64,000 nucleotides of DNA from contig OZ246020.1 in the NCBI GenBank assembly GCA_965230795.1, positions 3,162,001 through 3,226,000 on the forward strand, read 5' to 3'. How positions within the stretch are numbered: position 1 is the first letter of the stretch; every line of letters starts with the position of its first letter. The DNA comes from PZPK01 sp965230795 (GTDB taxonomy: Bacteria; Pseudomonadota; Gammaproteobacteria; Pseudomonadales; Oleiphilaceae). This document shows, piece after piece, positions 53,484 to 63,655 of the stretch. The position numbers were made by a program, and so were the translations under genes. The notes under the pieces were generated by a model. The model was not told the DNA's origin. It saw only the letters and a program-made list of their open reading frames with translations, and made no database searches.

Positions 53484-53675
53484 TTACTCGCCCGATTGCT
53501 GCGCTTCAGACTTTTCCTTCTGAATTCGCTGATAAATCTCTTCGCGGTGAACAGATACATCTTTTGGTGCATTCACACCAATTCGTACCTGATTACCCTT
53601 AACGCCCAACACCGTGACGGTGACATCATCACCGACCATCAGGGTCTCACCTACTCGTCGAGTCAATATAAGCAT
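53484..53675 (-). CDS. csrA: Carbon storage regulator CsrA/RsmA
   Basis: A 63-residue RNA-binding dimer that controls translation of carbon-storage, motility and biofilm genes. It starts MLILTRRVGETLMVGDDV and has GVNAPKDVSVHREEIYQRI with the RNA-contact Arg. The ATG at 53675 has AAGGAG at ideal distance; the frame extends 8 codons further. lysC lies upstream and three tRNAs downstream. Confidence 0.97.
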   Translation of the reverse strand: MLILTRRVGETLMVGDDVTVTVLGVKGNQVRIGVNAPKDVSVHREEIYQRIQKEKSEAQQSGE

Positions 53676-53870
53676 TACTAGCTCCTTACTGTGTACCACT
53701 TATCCAAAGCGCATCTAAATGAATATCCGGATGCCGACTATTTGTTATTAGGAGTATTATCGAAAATTCGCAAAAAGAAAGGCTTAACCAAGCTTATGTT
53801 CATCATCGAGAAATTAACTCCCGTCCCTGGACTTCCGATCTAGATCCTGTTCCTGGACAAGGTTTTACGT

Positions 53871-55100
53871 TTAGGCCGCCCCAGCCTGCTCCAATTCGAA
53901 GGCGCTGTGCAAGGTTCGTACAGCGAGCTCCAAGTATTTCTCATCAATCACAACCGAAATCTTTATCTCAGACGTGGAAATCATTTGTATGTTAATTCCT
54001 TCACTGGAAAGTGCGTCGAACATCTTTGACGCCACACCAGCGTGCGAGCGCATCCCGACACCCACAATTGACACTTTAGCTATATCATCATCACCGACAG
54101 ACTCCTTGGCCCCCAGAGATTCACATAGCTCATCCAGAACCGCTTTGGCCCGCTTGTAGTCATTGCGATGAACGGTAAATGTAAAGTCAGTTTTTTTGTC
54201 TGATCCTACATTCTGAACAATCATGTCAACTTCAATATTCTGGTCACTGATGGGACGCAGAATTTTGGATGCAATTCCTGGAATATCCGGAACACCGACC
54301 AAAGTCAGTTTTGCTTCGTCACGATTAAATGCTATTCCGGAGACTAATGGTTGCTCCATATCTTCATCATCCTCAATCGTAATTAAGGTACCAGGGCCTT
54401 CTTCAAAACTAGAAAGCACTCGCAAGGGTACATTATATTTTCCTGCAAACTCGACAGCTCGAATTTGCAGAACCTTCGATCCGAGACTCGCCATCTCTAT
54501 CATTTCTTCGAAGGTAATTTTTTCCATCCGCCGAGCACTGTCAACTACTCGCGGATCTGTTGTATATACGCCATCCACATCCGTATAGATCTGGCATTCA
54601 TCGGCCTTCAATGCAGCAGCCAATGCTACCGCGGTGGTATCCGATCCACCGCGCCCAAGTGTCGTGATATTCCCGAATTCATCCACGCCCTGAAAACCCG
54701 CCACAACGATAACCCGACCCTTGGCCAGATCGTCACGCATTTTGCCCTCATCAATATCCATAATGCGCGCTTTAGTGTGCGCACTATCGGTACGAATTCG
54801 AACCTGCGCACCTGTGTAAGAGCGCGCATCACAACCGAGTTTGTGCAATGCCATGGACAGCAGTGCGATAGTTACCTGTTCGCCGGTAGAAACCAACACA
54901 TCGAGTTCCCGGGGCGTTGGCTCTTCCATAATATCGTTCGCCAATGAAAGCAATCGATTGGTTTCACCACTCATCGCAGACACAACGACAACAATATCAT
55001 CACCACGATCACGAAAGCCCATCACTTTCTTAGCAACAGCTTCGATCCGCTCAACCGTACCTACGGAAGTACCACCAAATTTTTGAACGATAAGCGCCAT
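53871..55100 (-). CDS. lysC: Aspartate kinase (LysC)
   Basis: A 409-residue monofunctional aspartokinase that begins the lysine/threonine/methionine pathway. N-terminal VQKFGGTSVG, then TLGRGGSDTTAVALA and YTDVDGVYTTDPR; two ACT domains fill the last 150 residues (LVGVPDIPGIASKI, MISTSEIKISVVID). These normally mediate lysine/threonine feedback. It lies between alaS and csrA. Confidence 0.96.
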   Translation of the reverse strand: MALIVQKFGGTSVGTVERIEAVAKKVMGFRDRGDDIVVVVSAMSGETNRLLSLANDIMEEPTPRELDVLVSTGEQVTIALLSMALHKLGCDARSYTGAQVRIRTDSAHTKARIMDIDEGKMRDDLAKGRVIVVAGFQGVDEFGNITTLGRGGSDTTAVALAAALKADECQIYTDVDGVYTTDPRVVDSARRMEKITFEEMIEMASLGSKVLQIRAVEFAGKYNVPLRVLSSFEEGPGTLITIEDDEDMEQPLVSGIAFNRDEAKLTLVGVPDIPGIASKILRPISDQNIEVDMIVQNVGSDKKTDFTFTVHRNDYKRAKAVLDELCESLGAKESVGDDDIAKVSIVGVGMRSHAGVASKMFDALSSEGINIQMISTSEIKISVVIDEKYLELAVRTLHSAFELEQAGAA

Positions 55101-55162
55101 TCGTTTTCCTTAGCCCAAACCCGACACCACAAAAATGAGAGCCTACTCAAAAAGGCGCGCGA

Positions 55163-57760
55163 TTATACCTTACTTTCCACCCATTGCCGAACCTTTTTTA
55201 GCGCCTCTGGCAACCTGGATACCTCAGTTCCACCACCCTGAGCCATGTCGGGACGCCCACCTCCTTTACCACCCACTTCTGAAGCCACTTCTCGCATCAA
55301 CTCTCCAGCTGGAAACTTCGCGGAAATGGATTTAGTCACGCTGGCAATCAAAATCACTTTTCCGTCTTCAACCGATGCCAGCATTACAACAGCCTCACCT
55401 AACTGATTTTTCAGCTTATCGGATGCATCCAGCAAGGCCTTGCGATCAGCCCCCTCCATCACCGCAGCAATTACTTTAATCCCGGCGACATCTTCGGCCC
55501 CAGAAGCAAGATCAGCTCCGGCACTGGAAGCCAATTTTGCTTTCAACTGCTGCAACTCTTTTTCTTGCGACTTAACCCGGTCAGTCTGAAGGCGCAGCTT
55601 CTCTTCCACATCCTCAGGACTACATTTTAGTGATGAAGCCATCGCAACCATTCGATTTCTTGCAGCCCGAACCCAGTCGACAGCTGCCTCACCGGTAATC
55701 GCCTCTATACGCCGCACACCCGATGAAATTCCGCTTTCTGACGTGACGATCAAGCTTCCAATATCACCAGTCCGCTGAACATGTGTACCACCGCATAGCT
55801 CCACAGAAAAGTTCTCCTCACCCATGGTAAGCACTCGAACCCGTTCTCCATACTTCTCGCCGAACAGAGCCATCGCCCCCATTTCCTTCGCCGTATTCAT
55901 ATCGGTCAGCGTCGTAAGGACAGGAGTATTCGCGCGCACCTGAGCATTCACCAGCAACTCAATTTGCTCCAACTGTTCAGCACTTACCGCTTCGTAGTGA
56001 GCGAAATCGAAACGCAAACGCTCTGCATTTACCAGTGAACCTTTCTGCACAACATGATCACCCAGGACGCTTCGCAGCGCCGCATGCAGGAGGTGTGTTG
56101 CAGAATGGTTCAAGGCCGTCGCACTGCGCCTGGCCTTGTTAACTCTTGCTTCGACAGCTTGGCCAGCCTTAATCTCGCCACGGGAAACAACACCAATGTG
56201 CAGAAACTGTTCACCCTCTTTTTGCGTGTCACGAACCTCAAAAGCTCCGCCATCCCATACTATCTCTCCTGAGTCTCCTGCCTGACCACCTGACTCAGCG
56301 TAAAAAGGCGTCGCCTCCAACAGCAAGATACACTCATCGCCTTCGACGGCATTGGAAGAAGCGCCCGATTTCAGCACATCCACCACTTCCGAATCGAGAC
56401 TGATATGATCATAACCCTTGAACTCAACGCGACCTTCTACGCTCAAACCTTCGTTATAGTCGACACCAAATTTACTCGCTGCTCGGGCCCGCTCTCGCTG
56501 AGCCTCCATGGCGGAATCGAAACCCACATAATCAAGTGACAAGCCTCTTTCTCTGGCAATGTCATTCGTCAGATCAACGGGAAATCCATACGTATCATAG
56601 AGCGTAAAAACGGTCGCTCCAGGAATGACCGAGCCCTCAAGCCCGTCAATATCTGCCTCCAACACACGCATCCCTTTGTCGAGAGTCTTGGCAAACTGTT
56701 CCTCTTCCTGAAGCAGCACTTTTTCGATTTGCTTCTGTGTTCGCAACAATTCCGGATAAGCATCACCCATCACTTTTGACAACACTGAGACCAGTTTGTA
56801 GAAAAACGCTTGCGTCGCGCCCAACTTGTTGCCATGCCGTATCGCTCGACGAATAATTCTGCGCAACGTGTAACCACGCCCTTCATTTGAGGGCATCACG
56901 CCGTCAGCAATCAGAAAAGCGCTCGAACGAATGTGATCAGCAATGACTCGCAATGATTTCTCATCATGAGGAACGCCACCGAGTAATTCAGAGGCGCCAG
57001 ACAAAATAGATTCGAACAGATCGATCTCATAGTTGCTATGGACCCCCTGCATTACCGCAGCGATGCGCTCCAAGCCCATTCCGGTGTCTACGGAAGGCTT
57101 GGGAAGGTCATGCATCTCACCGTCAGCAGTACGATTGAACTGCATAAAAACCAGATTCCAGATTTCGATATAGCGATCACCATCATCGTTTGGACCACCA
57201 GGAGGATCTCCTTCCACGCCCTCACCGTGATCATAGAAAATTTCTGTGCATGGCCCGCAAGGCCCGGTATCACCCATTGACCAAAAGTTGTCTTTTTCTC
57301 CTAGACGTGAGAAACGAGCTTGATCAATACCAATATCGTTAAACCAGATATCCTCAGCTTCCTTGTCATCTTTATAGACAGTCACCCAAAGCTTTTCTGC
57401 TGGCAGCCCCAGCTCTTTGGTTAAAAATTCCCAGGCAAAACGGATTGCATCCTGCTTGAAATAATCACCAAAGCTGAAATTTCCCAGCATTTCAAAGAAG
57501 GTGTGATGCCGGGCCGTATAACCAACATTCTCCAGATCATTGTGCTTACCGCCGGCTCGGACACATTTTTGAGAACTGGTTGCGCGATTATATGAACGCG
57601 CCTCCTTCCCCAGAAATACGTCTTTAAATTGATTCATTCCCGCATTTGTAAACAACAAGGTAGGATCATCCGCTGGAACCAGCGAGCTACTGGCTACAAT
57701 TTCATGCCCGTTCTTAGCAAAATAACTTAGAAACTTTTCACGGATCTCTGCCGTTTTCAT
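55163..57760 (-). CDS. alaS: Alanyl-tRNA synthetase
   Basis: An 865-residue class II synthetase. Catalytic core opens with MKTAEIREKFLSYFAKNGHE and FTNAGMNQFKDVFLG; the editing domain has HSATHLLHAALR and CGGTHVQRTGD zinc/hydrolysis motifs; a C-terminal coiled region and the DHHA1 domain end with GGKGGGRPDMAQGGG. Length is normal. It is followed by lysC and csrA, a conserved gammaproteobacterial order. Confidence 0.97.
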   Translation of the reverse strand: MKTAEIREKFLSYFAKNGHEIVASSSLVPADDPTLLFTNAGMNQFKDVFLGKEARSYNRATSSQKCVRAGGKHNDLENVGYTARHHTFFEMLGNFSFGDYFKQDAIRFAWEFLTKELGLPAEKLWVTVYKDDKEAEDIWFNDIGIDQARFSRLGEKDNFWSMGDTGPCGPCTEIFYDHGEGVEGDPPGGPNDDGDRYIEIWNLVFMQFNRTADGEMHDLPKPSVDTGMGLERIAAVMQGVHSNYEIDLFESILSGASELLGGVPHDEKSLRVIADHIRSSAFLIADGVMPSNEGRGYTLRRIIRRAIRHGNKLGATQAFFYKLVSVLSKVMGDAYPELLRTQKQIEKVLLQEEEQFAKTLDKGMRVLEADIDGLEGSVIPGATVFTLYDTYGFPVDLTNDIARERGLSLDYVGFDSAMEAQRERARAASKFGVDYNEGLSVEGRVEFKGYDHISLDSEVVDVLKSGASSNAVEGDECILLLEATPFYAESGGQAGDSGEIVWDGGAFEVRDTQKEGEQFLHIGVVSRGEIKAGQAVEARVNKARRSATALNHSATHLLHAALRSVLGDHVVQKGSLVNAERLRFDFAHYEAVSAEQLEQIELLVNAQVRANTPVLTTLTDMNTAKEMGAMALFGEKYGERVRVLTMGEENFSVELCGGTHVQRTGDIGSLIVTSESGISSGVRRIEAITGEAAVDWVRAARNRMVAMASSLKCSPEDVEEKLRLQTDRVKSQEKELQQLKAKLASSAGADLASGAEDVAGIKVIAAVMEGADRKALLDASDKLKNQLGEAVVMLASVEDGKVILIASVTKSISAKFPAGELMREVASEVGGKGGGRPDMAQGGGTEVSRLPEALKKVRQWVESKV

Positions 57761-57901
57761 ATCAGACCATCACCATATCAGGAATTTCAACCAGGCCCTT
57801 TGCCGGACCAAACACAAACGCCGTACTCTACCATAAAATCAGCGATCAATGACGACTGCCAACCAGTATCTGCGCTCCATCACAAACAAAACAGACACAA
57901 A

Positions 57902-57921
57902 AAAAGGGCCGAAGCCCTTTT
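57902..57921 (-). terminator. Rho-independent terminator after the 440-residue protein gene
   Basis: AAAAGGGC and GCCCTTTT pair around a CGAA tetraloop. On the minus strand the stem is followed by seven T residues. It lies 20 bp after the stop of the gene at 57941-59263. Confidence 0.88.
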
Positions 57922-57940
57922 CACTTTCTGTTGAACCTTC

Positions 57941-59263
57941 TCAACCAGCCGCTTCTACATCAGAACCAGCTTTCGTGGTATCAAATAAGGCAAGCAGGTA
58001 GTCTTTAAAATCGGCCACCTCTACACCCTCGCGAGAATCGGTAGAACGACTCTGACTCAGAGACTCAGCAAAGAAATCCATGAAACGCTCCATGGAAGCC
58101 TCGTAACGCTCAGCCATGCTAAACAGACGCTGCGCTTGATTTGCCATGGAAACCAATGGCCTGTAAGAAGCCCCCTCATTCCCTCGCCCCACACCAGGAC
58201 GAGACTGGTATGCCGACACTTGCTCCACCTGAACTTTTGTTAGCTCCAGTGAGAACTGTGCGATTTCAGAGGTATCAAAGCCAACATTCAACGCCTTTTG
58301 AAAGGCCTCCTGAAAATTACCTGAGAAGAACTCACCCGACACCGCACTTAGCTGATCCAGAAGATCCGCAATGGCGCCAAGCTCACCCTCATCAAGCTCA
58401 CCCTCCACTGAGAACTGAAACTGGGATTCAAAACCCGCTTCAAACGACAAAGCGCCAAAACCTCGTCCTGCGGCATACTGAAACTGAGAGAACGATTGTT
58501 CGGAAAGAGAAATTTCTACAATATCTCCATCCTGTGTAGTTAGACTGAATGAAGTACTCTCTGAACCATATACCGATGCATTCACACCAGCAAAGGACCC
58601 TCCACGGACCTTACCGTCATCAACGCTCAATCCATCATCACTTCCGTCTTCTGCCTGATATGCACTGGATACAGCTCCAGTGGACGGCTCACTTCCATCA
58701 ACCTCATCAGCTTCATCAGCCTCCTTAGACGGCAAGGACACGTATTGCTCTGACAGCTCCTGCACGCCAAACTGCGAGACCGCATAGCCCTGAGACAACT
58801 CCTCTTCAATTTCTGGAGACTCAATCTTTTCGTCTTTTAACACACGCTCAGCCGCGTCAAACGTCTCGTTAAACCGATCTCTCGCTTCTGCCAAAAAAAC
58901 TTCAGCCAGCTCTGAAAACTCTTCGAAGCGTTCCGCCAATCCCGCCATACTGTCCTTCATTCCTGACAACACATTCGACACCAAGCTTGAGGGCTTAGCC
59001 GAATCGGAGACGTCCCTAGGAGCCCCCATATATAAAGAGAAGCGGGAGGAAAGCTCTTGAGCAAATATCGCTCGCCCTGAGGAGATTGCCAATTGTGATT
59101 CCGAGTATGTACTAATACTCAGCTCCACGGAGGAGGCTTTTTGTACCGCCCTACCCGGCTCCTGACTGTATTCTTGCAGAACTTTCGAGCTAGCGGATCG
59201 ACTGGAATCGAGAGACTGCTGCACCCCAACTTTTTCAGAAAAAATACTCGATAGCTGATCCAT
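57941..59263 (-). CDS. Uncharacterised acidic, serine-rich protein
   Basis: A 440-residue protein that I do not recognise with confidence. It has no signal peptide or membrane helix and is rich in Ser, Glu, Asp and Phe. The N-terminal 1-75 is Ser/Gln-rich; a helical segment (100-145) is followed by an acidic linker (about 178-218). Next come a beta-type block with TTQDGDIVEISL (242-253) and a helical domain at 283-345 with the pattern GELDEGELGAIADLLDQ, then FFSGNFQEAFQKAL and FDTSEIAQFSLELT. That last pattern feels like a recurring domain in cytoplasmic or secreted proteins of marine gammaproteobacteria. The gene is alone, with its own terminator. Confidence 0.6.
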   Translation of the reverse strand: MDQLSSIFSEKVGVQQSLDSSRSASSKVLQEYSQEPGRAVQKASSVELSISTYSESQLAISSGRAIFAQELSSRFSLYMGAPRDVSDSAKPSSLVSNVLSGMKDSMAGLAERFEEFSELAEVFLAEARDRFNETFDAAERVLKDEKIESPEIEEELSQGYAVSQFGVQELSEQYVSLPSKEADEADEVDGSEPSTGAVSSAYQAEDGSDDGLSVDDGKVRGGSFAGVNASVYGSESTSFSLTTQDGDIVEISLSEQSFSQFQYAAGRGFGALSFEAGFESQFQFSVEGELDEGELGAIADLLDQLSAVSGEFFSGNFQEAFQKALNVGFDTSEIAQFSLELTKVQVEQVSAYQSRPGVGRGNEGASYRPLVSMANQAQRLFSMAERYEASMERFMDFFAESLSQSRSTDSREGVEVADFKDYLLALFDTTKAGSDVEAAG

Positions 59264-59453
59264 AATTCCACCTGAGACTTTAAACCATATGCAGCTTTAT
59301 CGACCAAAATACCATTCTCTAAAGGCGATCTTTAGTTGAATAACGCATAAAACAATCTCGGTTAGTACACTGAAATCTTTAAGCGAAGACCCAGTAAATT
59401 CTGATATATTCTGGCCTCCTGATTTAACCACATAAAACCCAACTGAAAACCAA

Positions 59454-59951
59454 ATGCACAAATTTCCAGAAACAGAAGACCAAATATCTAAAGCAACCCT
59501 CTCGCGAAGATTAGCCGCGATGTTCTACGACACCCTGCTCTGTATCGCTCTGCTAATGGTGACAACCGGAATCTACATGACGGTGAGCCATGCGATATTG
59601 GGAGCAGAAGCATATAAGGCTCTCAATGAATCGGGCAAGACAATTAACGACCCACTGCTCTCCTCAACTTTATTTGTCACACTGTTTATTTTCTTCGGCT
59701 ATTTCTGGACAAAGACAGGACAAACACTAGGTATGCAAGTATGGCATATCCGCATTCAAACCCCGGACAATACCACCATCACATGGAATCAGGCCCTGGT
59801 TCGATTCTTCACGGCATGGGCTTCAGCATTGTGCTTCGGACTTGGATATGCCTGGATACTCATTGATAAAAACAATAAAAGCTGGCAATGCCTCGCATCA
59901 GATTCAGTTGTCGTCAAAATCCCAAAACCCATCAAAAACAAGCGGGCATAA
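59454..59951 (+). CDS. RDD family membrane protein
   Basis: A 165-residue protein with the RDD signature region SRRLAAMFYDTLLCIALLM (the middle Asp kept), two or three further hydrophobic segments, and the conserved GQTLGMQVWHIRIQT segment near residue 95. Function of small RDD proteins is mostly unknown; some take part in ion transport. It is convergent with the DUF6160 gene, with which it shares a terminator. Confidence 0.88.
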   Translation: MHKFPETEDQISKATLSRRLAAMFYDTLLCIALLMVTTGIYMTVSHAILGAEAYKALNESGKTINDPLLSSTLFVTLFIFFGYFWTKTGQTLGMQVWHIRIQTPDNTTITWNQALVRFFTAWASALCFGLGYAWILIDKNNKSWQCLASDSVVVKIPKPIKNKRA

Positions 59952-59976
59952 AAAAACCGGCCATGAGCCGGTTTTT
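59952..59976. terminator. Bidirectional terminator between convergent genes
   Basis: AAAAACCGGC and GCCGGTTTTT form a 10-bp stem around CATGA. A- and T-runs on both sides allow it to end transcription of the RDD gene (+) and the DUF6160 gene (-). Confidence 0.9.
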
Positions 59977-59995
59977 CTTAAGCTTCGAACACACT

Positions 59996-61222
59996 TTAGT
60001 GCGCAGAAATAGTCCATCGGGTATCAGACTCTACATCAGTCATGTATATCTGACCGATTGAAGTTTCCGTATCTCCAAAGGAAATATGATGAATATCTAT
60101 GTCGCCTTTGAAGCGGGTATTAATTGCAATACCATCGGTATAGTTCGCTGGGTTAGCAGAACCATTCAAACCCGCAGGATTACCCAAGTGAAGCACAGTA
60201 TCTTTAACGGCGTAAATTTCACGAATTGAATGCGCAAAATCGAATGAAGACGTTCCATCCAGACCAGTTCTGTCACCACGCTCATTGTGGATTTCAAGAT
60301 CCCGGATCTGAACACCAGCAATATCGATATACACATCTAGATCAGTGATCTTGAAGTAGGTGCCCCAAGTGATCTTTGAATCAGCATTACCTGTTCCAGG
60401 TGCACCACCAAAACCAGAACCGTCAGCACCGAATCCGTTACCATTGTTTTCGATGTGTAAATCTTCTGGCCCCAAGTAACCCTGAATACCTAGCTGACTG
60501 ATGAGAGTTGTTGTTCCAACTGCTCCTTGATGAAGACCCGTATCGTGGTTGCCATCTATATCCAGGCCTGCCGTGCCAACCTGATAATCTGATGCAGCTA
60601 AACCAATCGCATCAATTTCCAATCGGAAATCAACCGCGTGCTCAAGGATAAGCTCAGCAGTATCGTAATCATCGGTGTTAAAGCGGTTGGCTGCATTGTA
60701 AGCGGTAAAACCACCTTCATTGGCCCAACCATCTGTGAAGTCGAAGTGAATTACGAGATCACCATCGCCGTAGACTTTCTCGTTATCTACCGCGATACCA
60801 CCGCGCTTGGAATCCACCCCACCAGCAACATCACCAAAAACAGTGTCTGCGTTACCGGCATCAACATAGCGCTGGGCTATGTCACGCATGTTCGAAAAAC
60901 CATAAGCAAATTGGTTGTCACCACCAGTACCGTCACCAGCGATATCAATTTCCAGGCGAAGGTTATCAAGGTAAGAACCACCAGTTCCCGTACCATTACT
61001 GAAGGAGTTACCCCCCATGCGAATACCTTGAATCAGAAGATAACCAGCATCGTGGTACGCGAACTCACCAATTTCCCACTGGGTTTCAACATCGATAGTC
61101 AAACCAGCCTGACCCGTGACATTCTGCATGCCCTCATCGTCAAGCATTTGCAGTTCGGCAAGCGCACCCGTCGACACTGCTGTTACAGCAGTTGCAAGCG
61201 CGAGTTTCTTGAAGCCTTTCAT
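59996..61222 (-). CDS. DUF6160 family exported protein
   Basis: A 408-residue protein with a classic signal peptide (cut after ALA near residue 22) and the family start LQMLDDEGMQNVTGQAGLTIDVE. The rest is Gly/Asp/Asn-rich with alternating beta-type repeats, such as GLDIDGNHDTGLHQG and LDNLRLEIDIAGDG, suggesting a beta-structured outer-membrane or cell-surface protein. Cysteines are absent. DUF6160 occurs mainly in marine gammaproteobacteria and its role is unknown. AGGAG lies upstream of the ATG. Confidence 0.8.
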   Translation of the reverse strand: MKGFKKLALATAVTAVSTGALAELQMLDDEGMQNVTGQAGLTIDVETQWEIGEFAYHDAGYLLIQGIRMGGNSFSNGTGTGGSYLDNLRLEIDIAGDGTGGDNQFAYGFSNMRDIAQRYVDAGNADTVFGDVAGGVDSKRGGIAVDNEKVYGDGDLVIHFDFTDGWANEGGFTAYNAANRFNTDDYDTAELILEHAVDFRLEIDAIGLAASDYQVGTAGLDIDGNHDTGLHQGAVGTTTLISQLGIQGYLGPEDLHIENNGNGFGADGSGFGGAPGTGNADSKITWGTYFKITDLDVYIDIAGVQIRDLEIHNERGDRTGLDGTSSFDFAHSIREIYAVKDTVLHLGNPAGLNGSANPANYTDGIAINTRFKGDIDIHHISFGDTETSIGQIYMTDVESDTRWTISAH

Positions 61223-61392
61223 TTTATTTTATTCTCCTAGCTGTTTTTGGCCCGTTTTTCTTGAGTAGTTAGACCATATATTTTTCTCGCGAGCTTAGCG
61301 CAAAAATTACACAGAAGCAACAAAGGAGATACAAAATGCAAACTGGTTCACTATAGATTTTCGACTGAAATCTCCTGGGTAATATCAGGCGC

Positions 61393-62463
61393 TTAACCCG
61401 CCTTTCTAATGAGGTAAAACCCAACAAACGCGCAGAGCACAATAGGGATTAATGTCGCCAGCACAGGATTGAAACCAAACACCAAGCTGGAGGGACCCAA
61501 AAGGTCCTGCAAATATTTAAACAAGAGCCCGATCACGACACCTGAAAATACCCGAAACCCCATTGTTACAGACCGCAACGGACCAAAAACAAAGCTAATC
61601 GCAACAAAAACCAAAACAACCGTTGAAAGCGGCTGCAGCGTCTTCTTCCAGAATGAAATCAAATACTGAGAGGCGTCAACGCCCTGCTCCTGGAGATAGT
61701 CAGCATAGGTAAACAAACCACTAACGGACAGATTATCGGGCTTTACGATCAACACGCTCAACAACTGAGGATTCAACTCGGTTTCCCATCGAAAAAACGG
61801 CAGTTTCTGAACGCTCACCGCCCCCTCTAGAAACGATGTCTCCCGGACATTCTCCAGCACCCATTGTCCGCGCTGAAATATTGCTCGCTTGGCGAAACGG
61901 GAAACCCGGAGCTGTCTATCCTGATCAAACTGATGCAAGGACACGCCATGAAGTACTCCGTTGGGCTCTACCGCATTGAAATGCATAAAAGTATCGCCCT
62001 CTCGATGCCAAAGTCCCTTCCTGACAACTATTCCGCTTTGCGCTCCTTGCAATACCGCACGCTGACTCTGCGCGATTTTTTCCGTGTACGGTGCGATAAA
62101 CTCGCCCGTCAATATTCCGATAATGATCACCACTACGGTGGGTTTCAATGCCGAAACAACCAATCTTGTAATGGATACTCCCGCGGCACGCAACACCACT
62201 AATTCACTACTCTTTGCCAAAGCGCCCAACCCAATGAGGCATCCCATAAACGCACCAAGGGGAAGGTAATCATAAATTCGTCTTGGCAATGTTGTGAGAA
62301 CATAGATTCCAGCTTCAGTCACCTGATATTGGTTCTTCAGCTCTTCCATTTCAGCCACGAATGCAAATACCACATCAAGAGATAACACCACTGCCATAAC
62401 CAGCAACATTGAGGAAGCAACTGTCGAGACTATATAGCGATCAATTCTTCGCATGAGATTCAT
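61393..62463 (-). CDS. lptG: LPS export permease LptG
   Basis: A 356-residue inner-membrane subunit of LptB2FG, which pulls lipopolysaccharide from the inner membrane. Six membrane helices in a 3+3 layout around a periplasmic jellyroll-like domain (about 125-265); coupling-helix region LVVLRAAGVSITRLV. The start at 62463 overlaps lptF by 23 bp; ATG 62454 (MRRIDRYI) is an alternative. lptF is immediately upstream. Confidence 0.95.
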   Translation of the reverse strand: MNLMRRIDRYIVSTVASSMLLVMAVVLSLDVVFAFVAEMEELKNQYQVTEAGIYVLTTLPRRIYDYLPLGAFMGCLIGLGALAKSSELVVLRAAGVSITRLVVSALKPTVVVIIIGILTGEFIAPYTEKIAQSQRAVLQGAQSGIVVRKGLWHREGDTFMHFNAVEPNGVLHGVSLHQFDQDRQLRVSRFAKRAIFQRGQWVLENVRETSFLEGAVSVQKLPFFRWETELNPQLLSVLIVKPDNLSVSGLFTYADYLQEQGVDASQYLISFWKKTLQPLSTVVLVFVAISFVFGPLRSVTMGFRVFSGVVIGLLFKYLQDLLGPSSLVFGFNPVLATLIPIVLCAFVGFYLIRKAG

Positions 62464-63553
62464 TCTCTTGATTGCGTCGAGCCAAAAGACCCAACAAGTG
62501 TTCGCGAGTCAACAGCGCTAGGGACACCAAGAAAAAAACGATGTGCACACTCCACAAGCCAACAATTTCCGGTAACTCTCCTTCTGCCAATTTTTTACGG
62601 GACACGATCAAAAGACCAAGGTAGACCACATACATCAGCATGGCGGGGAATAAATGAAAATAGCGACCCTGTCGTGGATTCACCCGACACATGGACAATG
62701 CCAGTAAAGCGACCACCGGCACCAAGAATGGTAACGAAAGCCGCCACTGCAACATGGCGCGATCTTCGGCTCTGGATGAGCTCAATAATGCGCTGGTAGG
62801 TATCGCCTCTTCTTTTACACTTCTTTTTTCTGCATCCGGCTCTTCAATACGAATACCGTATGATTCAAACGCAACCATCTCATAGTCTGCGTTGCCCGGT
62901 CTCCCCTCGTAACGACGACCATTGTGAAGCACTAAAAAACGCTCTCCGGTTTCCGCATCAATCGACTGCGTGCCACGCTCTGCGAAAATGAGATTCAAAC
63001 CCTTCCCCTGACGTGAAGGCTCAGTGATAAAAACATCATACATGGTGCGCTTATCATCACTCAGCTCACCGGCATAGGTCACTCGACCGCCGGATCGCAG
63101 GCGCTGAAACTTACCTGGAAACAGCATTTCAAACTCAGTGAGCTTTGATTGCTCAACAAATAACTGTTCGACTTTCTGCATACCCAGTGGCGATAAAAAT
63201 AAGCTCATTGCCCCCACACATGCAGCCACTAGCGCGGCCATTATGAGAGTAACGAAGGTAAGCCGCGCCTGGCTGAAACTACAGGCATGCAACACCGTCA
63301 TTTCGCTTTCGAGATACATGCGACCATATGCCAACAGAATTCCGATAAAAAAACCCAAGGGCAAAATCAGCTCAAGAAAGCCCGGTAGACGATAAGCCAT
63401 TACCAAAAAAAGGATATCGGGAGACAGAGATCCCGAAGCAGCCTGTGCGAGATACTTGATAAAACGCCCGCTCATAAATATCAGCAGCAAGATCAAGGTT
63501 ACTGCAGACATGGTCATAAAAACCTGGCGTGCCAGATACTGAAAAACGATCAA
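62441..63553 (-). CDS. lptF: LPS export permease LptF
   Basis: A 370-residue partner of LptG with six membrane helices and a periplasmic domain (about 130-270). MIVFQYLARQVFMTMSAVTL at the start and the coupling region SEMTVLHACSFSQARLTFV are typical. The C-terminal tail is charged and cytoplasmic. It is divergent from pepA, the conserved arrangement, with 102 bp between the two starts. Confidence 0.95.
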   Translation of the reverse strand: MIVFQYLARQVFMTMSAVTLILLLIFMSGRFIKYLAQAASGSLSPDILFLVMAYRLPGFLELILPLGFFIGILLAYGRMYLESEMTVLHACSFSQARLTFVTLIMAALVAACVGAMSLFLSPLGMQKVEQLFVEQSKLTEFEMLFPGKFQRLRSGGRVTYAGELSDDKRTMYDVFITEPSRQGKGLNLIFAERGTQSIDAETGERFLVLHNGRRYEGRPGNADYEMVAFESYGIRIEEPDAEKRSVKEEAIPTSALLSSSRAEDRAMLQWRLSLPFLVPVVALLALSMCRVNPRQGRYFHLFPAMLMYVVYLGLLIVSRKKLAEGELPEIVGLWSVHIVFFLVSLALLTREHLLGLLARRNQENESHAKN

Positions 63554-63655
63554 AGAAAATGCCCGTGATTGATAAGATGAAAAACGATTGAGAACTCTGA
63601 GCGCATTATTCTACACTGACTGTTTACACTCGCAGAGATCGAATTGGATTGCATA

